NCBI GenBank assembly: GCA_965248605.1
Contig: CBDFJV010000007.1
Span: 2,108,001 to 2,172,000 of the forward strand
Direction of reading: 5' to 3'
From: CAUZJF01 sp965248605
Lineage (GTDB): Bacteria; Chloroflexota; Dehalococcoidia; Lucifugimonadales; CAUZJF01
DNA: 64,000 nt
Every line of letters begins with the position of its first letter. Positions within the stretch are counted from its first letter, which is position 1. The notes below the pieces were generated by a model, which was not told the origin of the DNA, ran no database searches, and was given only the letters and a program-made list of their open reading frames with translations. Shown here piece after piece: positions 23,552 through 32,570 of the stretch. The position numbers and the translations under genes were made by a program.

Positions 23552-26500
23552 TTACTCTGTCGGCTCCTCGATTTCCATTACTTGATTGGCCGCCACGTCG
23601 GTCATGACCTGCCGCACCCCGCTTGGCCAGAATATCGTTATCTCGTCGGCTTGCTCGGCCCGACCGAGGCCGAAGTTCAAGTCGAGGCTGCTCATGGACA
23701 GGAAGCTCGAGATCGCCACGGTGTCGACGAGGAGCTGGGTGTCGTTGCCGTCGACCTTGGCCCGCACGAAGACCCGGGCGCCGATGGCGTCGGCGTTGCT
23801 GCCCGTACGGTCGATTGCCATGCGACCTTTGAGCCGGAGGGTAAGCCAGTGGCGGTCGCCTCCCGGGTTCATCCACAGGAAGATCGGGCCGTTCTCGAAG
23901 CGGGTCCCGTCGCCTTCCACCAGGTCTCCGCTTGTGTTGGTCGCTGCGAGGTCGACGTATCCGTCGTTGTTAAGGTCCCCTTTGGCCAGACCTTTGCCGT
24001 TCTCGTGGAACTCCACACCGATGCGCTGTCGCTTCCGATCGAAAGCCGGATCCGCTGGATCGAGCACGGAGTAGTCGACGTTGCGGATATCCAGGAGGTG
24101 TGCTTCGACGGTTATGTCCTGGAAACTGCCGGAGCCGTCGCCACTCAACATTCGACCGGCAGCGGGGAACCGCATGCCGTTTTCCGCTTCGCCCCGATCC
24201 ATGAGCGAGCCCAGCCAGTAGAGGTCTTGATCGCCGTCGTTGTCGTAGTCGAAGAAGACCGTGCCAAATCCAAAGTCGTAAGCCGCGAGGCCGGTGGGCG
24301 GCTGCCACGACGGCAGAATGTTCAGGTGGTCGAGGGAAGCCGGCGGCATTAAGCGGCTGGGCTCGACCACGGTCGACGGAGCGATGTCGCTGAAAATCCC
24401 GACTGTCCCGACTCCTGGGACCTGTCGCAGCCCGTCGTTTCGCAGCAGGAAGTGGTCGCACGTACCCCACTCATACTGTTGTATCCAGGCACAGTCGCCG
24501 GTTCTCTGGGAAGGCGCGGGCCGGGTCCTGGGGTGAAACCCGATGTTGGTGATGAAGATGTCGATATCGCCGTCGCCGTCGTAGTCGGCAGGGGCGAAGC
24601 CCATCCAGTTGCCGCCTGCGTCGATTCCCATCGCCCGTCCGACAGGCGTGAATCTGATTCTAGTACCCGAAGAGTCGTTTCGATAGACGCGGAGCCGGTC
24701 GGCGTCATTGCCGACCCACAGGTCAGGGTCCCCGTCGTCGTCGTAGTCGAAGAAAAGCGCCGCCCAGGTGACAGGCTCGTTCCGGACGGCTTCGTCCTGG
24801 ACCTGGATTTGCTGGTGGCCCTCGATACCGGCGCCTGGGGCGACGTTCGTAAACGTCAGGTCGCCGTTGTTCCGGAACAGCACGTTCCTAAAGCTGTTGC
24901 GGTTCGGTCCGCCGACGTCCGACCGATTCCCGACGAAGATGTCGATCCAGCCATCGTTGTCTACGTCGGCGCAGATCACGCTGGACGCCCTGCGATGATT
25001 GATGTCTTCTCCGAAGGCCGAGTCGGTTATTTCGCGGAACGTGCCATCGCCATTGTTGAGGTAGAGGCGGTCCGCCGCAGTCTCCAGGAATTCAGGCGAA
25101 TTCCAATCAGAAGGACCCTCCCGGTTCGTCTCCGCTGCAACGTACAAGTCCTGGAAGCCATCGTTGTCGACGTCGCAGGCCGCCACCCCGGTACTATTGC
25201 TCTTCACTGCCGCGACTCCCGCTTCTTCGGCCAACTCACGGTAGGAATCGCTGCCCTCGTTGTGGAACAGGTAGTTGGGGCGGCCACCTGTCTGAGTGAA
25301 ATAAAGGTCAAGCTTGCCGTCCCGGTCGTAATCGAAGATCGCGACGCCGGGCAGCGGGTTGTCGAGAGACGCCTTGTCGCCGAGCGCGGTTGCCGCAATG
25401 TCGACGAAGGGCACAATCTCGTCGATTTCTGAGGCGTCGGTAACGGGCTCCTTCCCCAGGACGCTGGCGAGCATGCGGCCAGGCCCGCTCTCCGTTGGGC
25501 CCAAGGCGGGCCTTGGTTTTGTGCTCTCTACGGCCGAATTCGGCGGCGCCGCGGCGGCCGTCGCGCCTTCCGGCACGATTGTTGTCTCGGTGAGCGCTCC
25601 TATAACAAGAACGCCCAGGCCCGCAGCGGCGCCGACGGCCCAGGTGCCTACCGCAAGGGAGGCGATGGCGCGTCGCGATGCCGCTTTTGCGATCTCCCAG
25701 AAGGCGACGGGCCCGCCCATCGCGACGACGAAAAGCAACGTGGCGCCAGCCGCGGGGCTCATGCCCAGTGCGAGAAGCAGCGCCACAAGCGGTATCTCGA
25801 CAAAAGGTGGGGCGCTCACCAGAAGTCCGATGGTTGCCGCGAGGCCGACGCCGAGGGCGTCGTCTCCGAGATAGGTTGAGACGGCGTCGGGTACAGAAGT
25901 CCCGAAGCCGAGACCAGCGAGTACGGCTACCGCGGCCATCGGTAGGCCGACCCGGCCCAGATATCCGGCGCTCGCACGCCCCCAGTCAACGAAAATAGAA
26001 CGGAACACTTGGGCCCAGCCTTCCGTGTCAAGACCGTCGTTGAAGGGCGACCCGGTTTCCGGAGGGGCATTTGGTAGACTTCCCAGCGATCTGATGACGA
26101 ACGGGCCCAGAAGGACCGTAGCGACAACGCCCACCACTGCCCGGCTGACCCCGAGGGCCGGCGTGAAGATGAGAACGGCGATGACAAGCGTGGGGACGTC
26201 AAGGCTGAAGGACCGTTGAGCCATCGCCCGCGGACCGTCTGGTTCGTCGCTCGCGATTCGCCGGCCGCGCGGCCATAGGAGCATGTCCTTGAGGGAGCTG
26301 GCAAACGAGCGCCGCGTCGGCGCCGTCGGCAGCAGTAACGTTGCCGCGCCGGCGGCCAGCAGGGCGAGGAGTACGCCCAATCCAGCCAACTCGAAATGGG
26401 TCCGGGTGACCTCCCACCACGATAAGGTGGGCGCCGACTCGTCCTCGACTTCGAAGCAGGTACCCTGGAAGCAGATTTGCTCGCCGACTCCCGGGTCGGC

Positions 26501-26611
26501 CTCGACGGTGTCAAGGCTTGGCAGCCATCCGAACGCGATGTCGGCGCCCACGATTACGACGAGCAACACCGTTCCGATGATGCGTCTCTTTGCCGGGACT
26601 GAAATTGGCAC
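23552..26611 (-). CDS. Fusion: ArsP/YraQ-like permease segment + CRTAC1 (FG-GAP, ASPIC/UnbV) protein
   Basis: A 1019-residue protein. Residues ~10-340 are membrane-embedded: a first TM, a loop with CFQGTCFE (a cysteine pair), then several TMs. This part includes GLLVSAPPFVEIPLVALLLALGMSPAAGATLLFVVAMGGP, a half reminiscent of PF03773 (ArsP_1/YraQ) permeases. After a Pro/Ala linker, residues ~400-870 carry many FG-GAP/VCBS repeats (DYDRDGKLDLYF, DVDNDGFQDLYV, DYDGDGDIDIFI, DYDNDGDQDLYW), and ~930-1010 is an ASPIC/UnbV domain (SSLDLNFGLG, ITIFWPSGV). This is CRTAC1 architecture displayed outside the cell. ATG or a near alternative at 26611. It lies inside the purine gene order. Confidence 0.8.
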   Translation of the reverse strand: MPISVPAKRRIIGTVLLVVIVGADIAFGWLPSLDTVEADPGVGEQICFQGTCFEVEDESAPTLSWWEVTRTHFELAGLGVLLALLAAGAATLLLPTAPTRRSFASSLKDMLLWPRGRRIASDEPDGPRAMAQRSFSLDVPTLVIAVLIFTPALGVSRAVVGVVATVLLGPFVIRSLGSLPNAPPETGSPFNDGLDTEGWAQVFRSIFVDWGRASAGYLGRVGLPMAAVAVLAGLGFGTSVPDAVSTYLGDDALGVGLAATIGLLVSAPPFVEIPLVALLLALGMSPAAGATLLFVVAMGGPVAFWEIAKAASRRAIASLAVGTWAVGAAAGLGVLVIGALTETTIVPEGATAAAAPPNSAVESTKPRPALGPTESGPGRMLASVLGKEPVTDASEIDEIVPFVDIAATALGDKASLDNPLPGVAIFDYDRDGKLDLYFTQTGGRPNYLFHNEGSDSYRELAEEAGVAAVKSNSTGVAACDVDNDGFQDLYVAAETNREGPSDWNSPEFLETAADRLYLNNGDGTFREITDSAFGEDINHRRASSVICADVDNDGWIDIFVGNRSDVGGPNRNSFRNVLFRNNGDLTFTNVAPGAGIEGHQQIQVQDEAVRNEPVTWAALFFDYDDDGDPDLWVGNDADRLRVYRNDSSGTRIRFTPVGRAMGIDAGGNWMGFAPADYDGDGDIDIFITNIGFHPRTRPAPSQRTGDCAWIQQYEWGTCDHFLLRNDGLRQVPGVGTVGIFSDIAPSTVVEPSRLMPPASLDHLNILPSWQPPTGLAAYDFGFGTVFFDYDNDGDQDLYWLGSLMDRGEAENGMRFPAAGRMLSGDGSGSFQDITVEAHLLDIRNVDYSVLDPADPAFDRKRQRIGVEFHENGKGLAKGDLNNDGYVDLAATNTSGDLVEGDGTRFENGPIFLWMNPGGDRHWLTLRLKGRMAIDRTGSNADAIGARVFVRAKVDGNDTQLLVDTVAISSFLSMSSLDLNFGLGRAEQADEITIFWPSGVRQVMTDVAANQVMEIEEPTE

Positions 26612-26716
26612 TAGCTATTCAAAGAAAACAGGCTGAAGTTGAACAAAACGGAGCGGAGAGGTGTCGATATCGAGCGACGTGGGAAGTCTAGATACGTGCT
26701 AGGAGGCGCTGAAGGG

Positions 26717-27988
26717 TTACGCGAGCAATGCGATGTCACGCCGGGAGTAGGTGTTGGGGAAGGAGATGGTCTGTACGTTTTCGTATACCTTGGCGCGGGC
26801 CAGCTCGATCGAGTCTCCGGGAGCGACCACTGTCAGCACTCGTCCGCCGCTCGTGACCGGTCCTTGTGCACTTTCCTTCGACTGGGTCCCGGCATGGAAG
26901 ACTAGTACGTCGGAATCTAGGTCGTCGAGGCCCGTAATGGGCAACCCAGTCTCGTATACGTCGGGATAGCCGCCTGACGCCACAACCACTCCGACGTGCG
27001 CCTTTGGTTCCCATTTGATAGCCACGTTTTCTAGCTCTCCCGCGGCGGTCTTCATCATAACTTCGAGCAGGTCGCTTTTCAATCTAGGAAGGACGACCTG
27101 CGTCTCTGGGTCTCCCAGACGGCAGTTGAACTCGATAACCTTCGGGCCGTCCTTGGTAATCATCAGGCCTGCGTAGAGAACGCCGCTATAGGGGGAGCCC
27201 TTGTCTCTGAGCGCCTTCAGGACAGGCTCGACGATCCGGTTCCGTACCTCGTGTTCGAGGTCGTGGTTCCAAAGCGTGTTTTGGGGCGGGCTGTACGCGC
27301 CCATCCCGCCTGTGTTGGGGCCCGTGTCGCCGTCGCCGACTCGCTTGTAGTCACAGGCCGCTGCCAAGGGAGACACCACGTTCTTCCCGTCGGTGAAGGC
27401 GAAGACGCTGACCTCGGGCCCTTCGAGGTACTCCTCGATCAGTACGTGGTCGCCCGACTCGCCGAACCTGCGGTCCAGCATCGCGTCTTTCACGGCGAGT
27501 TCGGCCTCCTCGCGAGTCGTCGCGACGGTTACCCCCTTGCCTAGGGCGAGCCCGTCCGCCTTAACCACGACCGGTATATCGTGGGTCGCCAGGGAGTCAA
27601 GCGCTCGCTGGTAGTCGTCGAAGACCTCGGCTTTTCCTGTAGGGACGCCCGCTCCAACCATGAGCGACTTTGCGAAGCTCTTGCTTGACTCGATGCGGGC
27701 CGCGGCTTTCGTAGGGCCGAAGATGGCCAAGCCTGCCGCCTGGAAGCGGTCCACGATGCCGGCGGCTAAGGGAGCGTCTGGGCCAACGACGGTCAGATCG
27801 ATACGCTGCTTCGTAGCGAAGCCGAAGAGGTCGTCGATGTTTTCAGCACCGATGGGCAGGTTTTGCCCGACCTGTTCGGTACCCCAGTTCCCCGGCGCGA
27901 CGAACATCTCGTCGAGCAGTGGACTCTGGCTGAGCTTCCACGCAATGGCGTGCTCTCTGCCGCCGCCGCCTACGACGAGGACTTTCAA
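26717..27988 (-). CDS. purD: Phosphoribosylamine-glycine ligase
   Basis: A 423-residue ATP-grasp GARS: KVLVVGGGGREHAIAWKL, VGPDAPLAAGIVD, PVVVKADGLALGKGVTVA, LIEEYLEGPEVSVFAF, TGPNTGGMGAYSPP and EFNCRLGDPETQVVLPRL. It makes GAR from phosphoribosylamine and glycine. TTG start at 27988 without an evident Shine-Dalgarno. Confidence 0.97.
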   Translation of the reverse strand: MKVLVVGGGGREHAIAWKLSQSPLLDEMFVAPGNWGTEQVGQNLPIGAENIDDLFGFATKQRIDLTVVGPDAPLAAGIVDRFQAAGLAIFGPTKAAARIESSKSFAKSLMVGAGVPTGKAEVFDDYQRALDSLATHDIPVVVKADGLALGKGVTVATTREEAELAVKDAMLDRRFGESGDHVLIEEYLEGPEVSVFAFTDGKNVVSPLAAACDYKRVGDGDTGPNTGGMGAYSPPQNTLWNHDLEHEVRNRIVEPVLKALRDKGSPYSGVLYAGLMITKDGPKVIEFNCRLGDPETQVVLPRLKSDLLEVMMKTAAGELENVAIKWEPKAHVGVVVASGGYPDVYETGLPITGLDDLDSDVLVFHAGTQSKESAQGPVTSGGRVLTVVAPGDSIELARAKVYENVQTISFPNTYSRRDIALLA

Positions 27989-28040
27989 GGGGTGTCTGCG
28001 TACGGTCGCACGTAGGCGTCAGGTGCCATAGCCGGTCGAA

Positions 28041-28060
28041 GGCGGGTCTGAGACCCGCCC
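28041..28060. repeat. REP-like palindrome GGCGGGTCT-g-AGACCCGCC
   Basis: A perfect 9-bp inverted repeat between purD and the ABC permease gene, followed by CCTAACG. Same core as the palindrome at 12065-12085. Confidence 0.6.
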
Positions 28061-28091
28061 CTAACGTTTGGAGGGCTGTTCACTGGGTCTC

Positions 28092-28850
28092 TCAAATCGT
28101 GGCACGTTGGTACTGCCAGGTCGCCAGGAACAGTAGGCCAACTGTTAGCGCGAGCAATGCCCAGAGGCCGGGCAGTATGTTGGCCCAGACCCAGCCTTCG
28201 ATGATTATGGTACGGACCCCGAGCAAGACGTAGTCGACTGGGTTGATCGTAACGGCCACCTTGAACCAGCCCGACAAGAACTCTTTCGGCATGAAAGCGG
28301 ACGTGAGGAAGACGATGGGCATGAACAAGAGCCAGCTCGACTGGGTGAGCTGCGCGCTCTTCGTCTTCAAAGCGATCATCAGACCGAAACACGCCCATGC
28401 GATCCCGAAAAGGGTCGCCGCGATGACTACCACCACGATCCCGATGACGCCTCCTTTGAACGACACACCGAGCGCAAGGGCAAGGCCGACGATGACAAGG
28501 ACCTGCACCAGGGCCCTGGTCCCGGCCATCAGGAGACTGCTGAGCAACACGGCGGCACGGCTGATAGGCGCCAGCAGGAGCTTGTCGAAGTATCCAGACA
28601 GGATGTCCGTGAGTATCGCCATCGCTGCATCGGCGCCGCTGAACACCACCGCCATAACGATGATCATCCCGGTAAGGTAGGCCTCGTAGTCGTCGGCGGG
28701 GAAACCCGGAAGACGGGTTACGCTTCCGAGCGGCGCCCCGAAAAAGAAAAAGAAGAACACGGACATCACAACCGCCGAGATCGGCATCATCGGCTGGGCG
28801 AGCCAGACCTTCACGTTGCGGATGTAAATGTAGTAAGTGTCTCGTACCAT
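28092..28850 (-). CDS. ABC-2 type transporter permease
   Basis: A 252-residue ABC-2 permease with six hydrophobic segments. It has an N-terminal cytoplasmic stub (RDTYYIYIRNVKVWLAQPMMPI), an FFFFFFFGAPLG segment, and a C-terminal region with FLTSAFMPKEFLSGWFKVAVTINPVDYVLLGVR, typical of DrrB-like exporters. It pairs with the ATPase gene 9 bp upstream. The substrate is unknown; relatives export drugs or lipids. Confidence 0.88.
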   Translation of the reverse strand: MVRDTYYIYIRNVKVWLAQPMMPISAVVMSVFFFFFFGAPLGSVTRLPGFPADDYEAYLTGMIIVMAVVFSGADAAMAILTDILSGYFDKLLLAPISRAAVLLSSLLMAGTRALVQVLVIVGLALALGVSFKGGVIGIVVVVIAATLFGIAWACFGLMIALKTKSAQLTQSSWLLFMPIVFLTSAFMPKEFLSGWFKVAVTINPVDYVLLGVRTIIIEGWVWANILPGLWALLALTVGLLFLATWQYQRATI

Positions 28851-28859
28851 TTGTTTAGG

Positions 28860-29885
28860 TTACCTCTTCTTCAGTCCGAGCAATGGGCGGAGAACGTCGC
28901 TCCCTCCGTCCGCGTTCGCGTCTTCAGCCCTGATCGACCGGCCGGTGTGCTCCAGGAATACGTCGTCCAGAGTCGGGCTGGTCACGGAGAGGTTCGTAGC
29001 CGCTACATTCTGTTCGTTGAGTAGCCGTAGCAGGTCCGGCGCTGCTGCGCCACCATCTTTGACCCTGACCGAGATGGTCCCATCCGACACGGTCACGGCT
29101 TCCACGTATTCGCGCTCGTTGATGGACTTCAAGGCCCCTTCCAGTCCGTTTACGTGGCCGTCTTCGCCGCCTATCGCTACGTTGACGACATCGCCGCCTA
29201 CCTGCTTCTTGAGGTCGTTCGGTGTGCCCTCGGCTACGATCTTCCCAAGATCGATGATTGCTATCCGCTGACATAGGCGCTCGGCTTCTTCCATCATCTG
29301 GGTGGTCAGGAAGATCGTGATGCCTTCTTCGTTCAATCGCTTCAGGTGGTCCCATATGGCCAAACGGCTTTGTGGATCTAGGCCTGTGGTCGGCTCGTCC
29401 AAGAAGAGCAGGGGAGGGCTGTGCATGAGCGCCGCCATCAGGTCGATGCGCCGCCGCATCCCGCCGGAGTAGGTGCCGACCCGTCGTTGCGCCACGTCTT
29501 TTAGCTCGACTAGCTCTAGGAGCTCTTCGGCGCGCCGCTCTGAGTCTTTGCGCGAGAGCCCGTACAGGATGCCCTGCAGGACCAGAAAATCCCACCCTTT
29601 CGCCAGGTCGTCTAGCCCGACCTCCTGCATGGCGAAGCCGATGTTGCGGCGAACGTCCCGCTGCTGACGGTCCACGTCGTAGCCTGCGACCATGGCGCGC
29701 CCTGACGTCTTCCTGATCAGGGTGGAGAGCACCTTCATCGTCGTACTCTTGCCCGCACCGTTAGGTCCCAGGAATCCGACGAACTCGCCCTCGGACACCG
29801 AGAAATTGATCCCCGCGACGGCTTTCGTTCCGCCGGGATAAATCTTTACCAGGTCTTCGACTACTACCATTCCGTCGCTGTTCAA
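28860..29885 (-). CDS. ABC transporter ATP-binding protein (DrrA-like)
   Basis: A 341-residue ABC ATPase: Walker A GPNGAGKSTT, Q-loop GFAMQEVGLDD, signature YSGGMRRRIDL, Walker B LLFLDEPTTGLDP, H-loop LTTQMMEEAERL. The C-terminal DUF4162-like extension (residues ~230-320) with SVTSPTLDDVFLEHTGRSI is typical of the daunorubicin-resistance group. It energises the permease encoded downstream. It lies about 200 bp downstream of guaA. Confidence 0.92.
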   Translation of the reverse strand: MNSDGMVVVEDLVKIYPGGTKAVAGINFSVSEGEFVGFLGPNGAGKSTTMKVLSTLIRKTSGRAMVAGYDVDRQQRDVRRNIGFAMQEVGLDDLAKGWDFLVLQGILYGLSRKDSERRAEELLELVELKDVAQRRVGTYSGGMRRRIDLMAALMHSPPLLFLDEPTTGLDPQSRLAIWDHLKRLNEEGITIFLTTQMMEEAERLCQRIAIIDLGKIVAEGTPNDLKKQVGGDVVNVAIGGEDGHVNGLEGALKSINEREYVEAVTVSDGTISVRVKDGGAAAPDLLRLLNEQNVAATNLSVTSPTLDDVFLEHTGRSIRAEDANADGGSDVLRPLLGLKKR

Positions 29886-30088
29886 AGGACGATCACCTCA
29901 CGTTGACTAGACAGTAAACGAACGCACCGGTCCGAATTACAGCAGAAATCGAGTCGTGTGTCATCAGCTATAGGTACAACGGCTACGTCATACGAAAGGA
30001 TGAGGCGGGTACCGCCGATCAGACATTGACACTCGCATGGGGTAAAACGGGAGTCTGGTAGTTGCGAGTGTTCGTAGGAGCGGGCGGT

Positions 30089-31750
30089 TCACTCCCACTC
30101 TATCGTCCCCGGAGGCTTGCTGGTTATGTCGTAGACGACCCTGTTCACGTCTGGGACCTCGTTGACGATTCGACTGGATATCCGTGCCAGAACGTCGTGG
30201 GGCAGGCGGGCCCAGTCGGCGGTCATCGCCTCGTCGCTCTCGACTGCTCGCACGGCGATCACGTTGCCGTAGGTCCGGAAGTCTCCGGTGACGCCGACGC
30301 TCCGGCTGTCGGTCAGCACTGCGAAGCTTTGCCACAGGTCGCGGTACAATCCGTTGGCCTTGATCTCGTCCATGACGATCCAGTCGGCAGCACGCAGGGT
30401 CTCGAGCTTGTCGTGGGTCACGTCGCCCATGACGCGGATCGCCAAGCCTGGCCCCGGGAACGGCTGTCGGTACACCATCTCTTCGGCGAGGCCGAGCTCG
30501 AGGCCCACTTCGCGCACTTCGTCTTTGAACAAGTACCTCAGTGGCTCGACTAGCTCGAGCCTCATGTTCTCGGGAAGCCCGCCTACGTTGTGGTGCGTCT
30601 TGATCTTGGCCGAGACCTCGTTTTCCGAAGTCTTACTCTCTATTACGTCCGGGTAGAGAGTTCCCTGGGCGAGAAAATCGACCTTTCCAAGACCGGCGGC
30701 CTGCTCCTCGAACAACCGGATGAACTCCTCGCCTATGACGCGCCTCTTCTGCTCGGGGTCGGTGATCCCCGCCAGCGCTCCCAGGAAGTTTTCGGTGGCG
30801 TCGACGTGGTCCACCTTAACCTTCATGTTCTTCCGGAAGGTTTCCAGCACGCGCCGCGGCTCCTCGCGTCGCATGAGGCCGTTGTTGACAAAGATGCACG
30901 TCAGCTGGTCTCCGACGGCCTTGTGGACCAACATAGCGGCCACGGCCGAGTCTACACCACCCGAAAGGGCGCAGATCACCTGGCCGTCACCGACCTGGCT
31001 GCGGATGCTTTCGACCGAGTCGGCGATGAAATTGGACGGCGTCCACAGGTGCCCACAACCGCAAATCTTGTGGACGAAATTGTCGACGATGGCCTTGCCG
31101 TCAGGTGTGTGGGCGACCTCGGGATGGAACTGAATGCCGATCCTCGTCTTGCCGTCCCCGGTAGCCGCGATGGGCGAGTTCTCCGTGTGGGCGAGAGCGA
31201 CGAAGCCGGCTGGCGGCTCGACGATCTGGTCGGCGTGGCTCATCCAGACGGACATTGACTGCGGCGTCCCGTCGAACAGTGGCTGTCCATCGGCGTTCTG
31301 GTGCAGCGTCGCGTGGCCGTACTCCCGCTTGGTCGCCGGCGCCACCTTCCCTCCGAGCTGGTGCACCATCACTTGCATGCCGTAGCAGATGCCCAAGATG
31401 GGCAGTTCGTGGTCGTACACCCAACCTGGCGCCATCGGGGCGTCTGAGTCGTAGACGCTGGCCGGCCCGCCGGACAGGATCACGCCTTTGGGATTCAGGT
31501 CAGCGACGCTCTCCCAAGTCATCGTGTGGGGGATGATCTCGCAGTACACGCGAGATTCTCTGACGCGGCGGGCAATGAGCCTACTATACTGGGAGCCGAA
31601 GTCGACGATGAGTATCGACTCGCGAGGGGACCGCAGGTGGCCGGCGTTGGGTGGGTCCTGGCGGGCCGCCGTACCGGGCGACTCCGAGCCCCTCAGCTCG
31701 TCGTTCTTCGACTCGAGACGGCTGCTAGTGGCGCTCGGCTGAGTAGACAT
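30089..31750 (-). CDS. guaA: GMP synthase (glutamine-hydrolysing)
   Basis: A ~553-residue two-domain enzyme. The N-terminal class I glutaminase has ILIVDFGSQYSRLIARRVRE and the nucleophile Cys in LPILGICYGMQVM, with GIQFHPEVAHTPDG holding His and Glu. The ATP pyrophosphatase domain has ALSGGVDSAVAAMLVH, and the C-terminal dimerisation domain ends DITSKPPGTIEWE. It converts XMP to GMP. A low-complexity ~45-residue N-terminal extension precedes the glutaminase. ATG at 31750 is used; TTG at 31765 is possible. Confidence 0.96.
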   Translation of the reverse strand: MSTQPSATSSRLESKNDELRGSESPGTAARQDPPNAGHLRSPRESILIVDFGSQYSRLIARRVRESRVYCEIIPHTMTWESVADLNPKGVILSGGPASVYDSDAPMAPGWVYDHELPILGICYGMQVMVHQLGGKVAPATKREYGHATLHQNADGQPLFDGTPQSMSVWMSHADQIVEPPAGFVALAHTENSPIAATGDGKTRIGIQFHPEVAHTPDGKAIVDNFVHKICGCGHLWTPSNFIADSVESIRSQVGDGQVICALSGGVDSAVAAMLVHKAVGDQLTCIFVNNGLMRREEPRRVLETFRKNMKVKVDHVDATENFLGALAGITDPEQKRRVIGEEFIRLFEEQAAGLGKVDFLAQGTLYPDVIESKTSENEVSAKIKTHHNVGGLPENMRLELVEPLRYLFKDEVREVGLELGLAEEMVYRQPFPGPGLAIRVMGDVTHDKLETLRAADWIVMDEIKANGLYRDLWQSFAVLTDSRSVGVTGDFRTYGNVIAVRAVESDEAMTADWARLPHDVLARISSRIVNEVPDVNRVVYDITSKPPGTIEWE

Positions 31751-31852
31751 AGCGAGGTGATTCAAAGGCTAGCACCGGCGACGACGGACGGTCAAGCATA
31801 TTCATAAGGGGGCGCGGACTCGGCGAAACCAATTTTTCGTTCGGCCCTCCCA

Positions 31853-31861
31853 TGCTATAAT
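31853..31861 (+). promoter_or_regulatory. Extended -10 promoter of tsaC
   Basis: TGCTATAAT (31853-31861) is an extended -10 element. A T-rich stretch around 31833-31838 could act as a weak -35 box. It lies 26 bp upstream of the tsaC start codon. A near-identical TGCTACAAT stands before dapF. Confidence 0.6.
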
Positions 31862-31887
31862 CCGGCCACCTTCAGAGAGACGTACGA

Positions 31888-32568
31888 ATGGAGAATGAGG
31901 ACGGCGTTTCGCCGACCGACAGCGAGCATGACCGTATCCTGAACGACCAGATCGACTCCGCTGTCGCGGTTCTGAGGGAAGGCGGAGTCGTAGCGCTGCC
32001 TACCGACACACTATATGGGCTGGCAGTGTCGGCCCTGAACGTGAGCGCCGTCGAGCGCATATACGAGATCAAAAGGCGACCCGCCGACATGGCGCTCCCG
32101 CTATTGCTCGCGGACCGGGCCGACTTCTTGAAGTACGCCACGAACGTTCCCGAGATCGCATGGAGACTGATCAAGCGCTTTATGCCGGGTCCGCTGACAG
32201 TCGTGCTCGAGAGGGCGCCGGACGTTCCGGAAATACTGTCCGGAGGCCTCGACACCATCGCGTTGCGAATACCCGACCACAGGGTGCCCAGGGAAGTCGC
32301 CACGCGGCTCGCCGTGGCGATCACCGGGACGAGCGCCAACCGTAGCGGCTCCCCCGGCCTCACGTCGGCCGACGACGTGAGGCGTGAGTTGGGCAGGGAC
32401 GTCGATCTTGTCGTCGACGACGGCGCGCTTCAAGGCGGCGTGCCCTCGACCGTCGTCGACCTTACGGAGTTTTCGCCGAGGATTGTGCGTCAGGGAGCGA
32501 TCTCTCGACAAGCCATTGAGAAAGCGTGCGGACAGAAGCTGTCTGCGGCACGCGTGGCTGGAGTCTGA
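31888..32568 (+). CDS. tsaC: Threonylcarbamoyl-AMP synthase (Sua5/YciO/YrdC)
   Basis: A 226-residue YrdC-fold protein: VAVLREGGVVALPTDTLYGL, YEIKRRPADMALPLLLADR, RFMPGPLTVVL, DTIALRIPDH and the SGTSAN-like GTSANRSG. It makes threonylcarbamoyl-AMP for the t6A37 tRNA modification. No Sua5 C-terminal domain is present. The next gene starts 2 bp after its stop. Confidence 0.93.
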   Translation: MENEDGVSPTDSEHDRILNDQIDSAVAVLREGGVVALPTDTLYGLAVSALNVSAVERIYEIKRRPADMALPLLLADRADFLKYATNVPEIAWRLIKRFMPGPLTVVLERAPDVPEILSGGLDTIALRIPDHRVPREVATRLAVAITGTSANRSGSPGLTSADDVRRELGRDVDLVVDDGALQGGVPSTVVDLTEFSPRIVRQGAISRQAIEKACGQKLSAARVAGV

Positions 32569-32570
32569 CT

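Noticed and set aside
24452..25432. A 326-codon plus-strand frame
   Set aside because: Antisense shadow of the FG-GAP repeats of the CRTAC1 fusion; its apparent Val/Asp periodicity is the complement of DxDxDG motifs.
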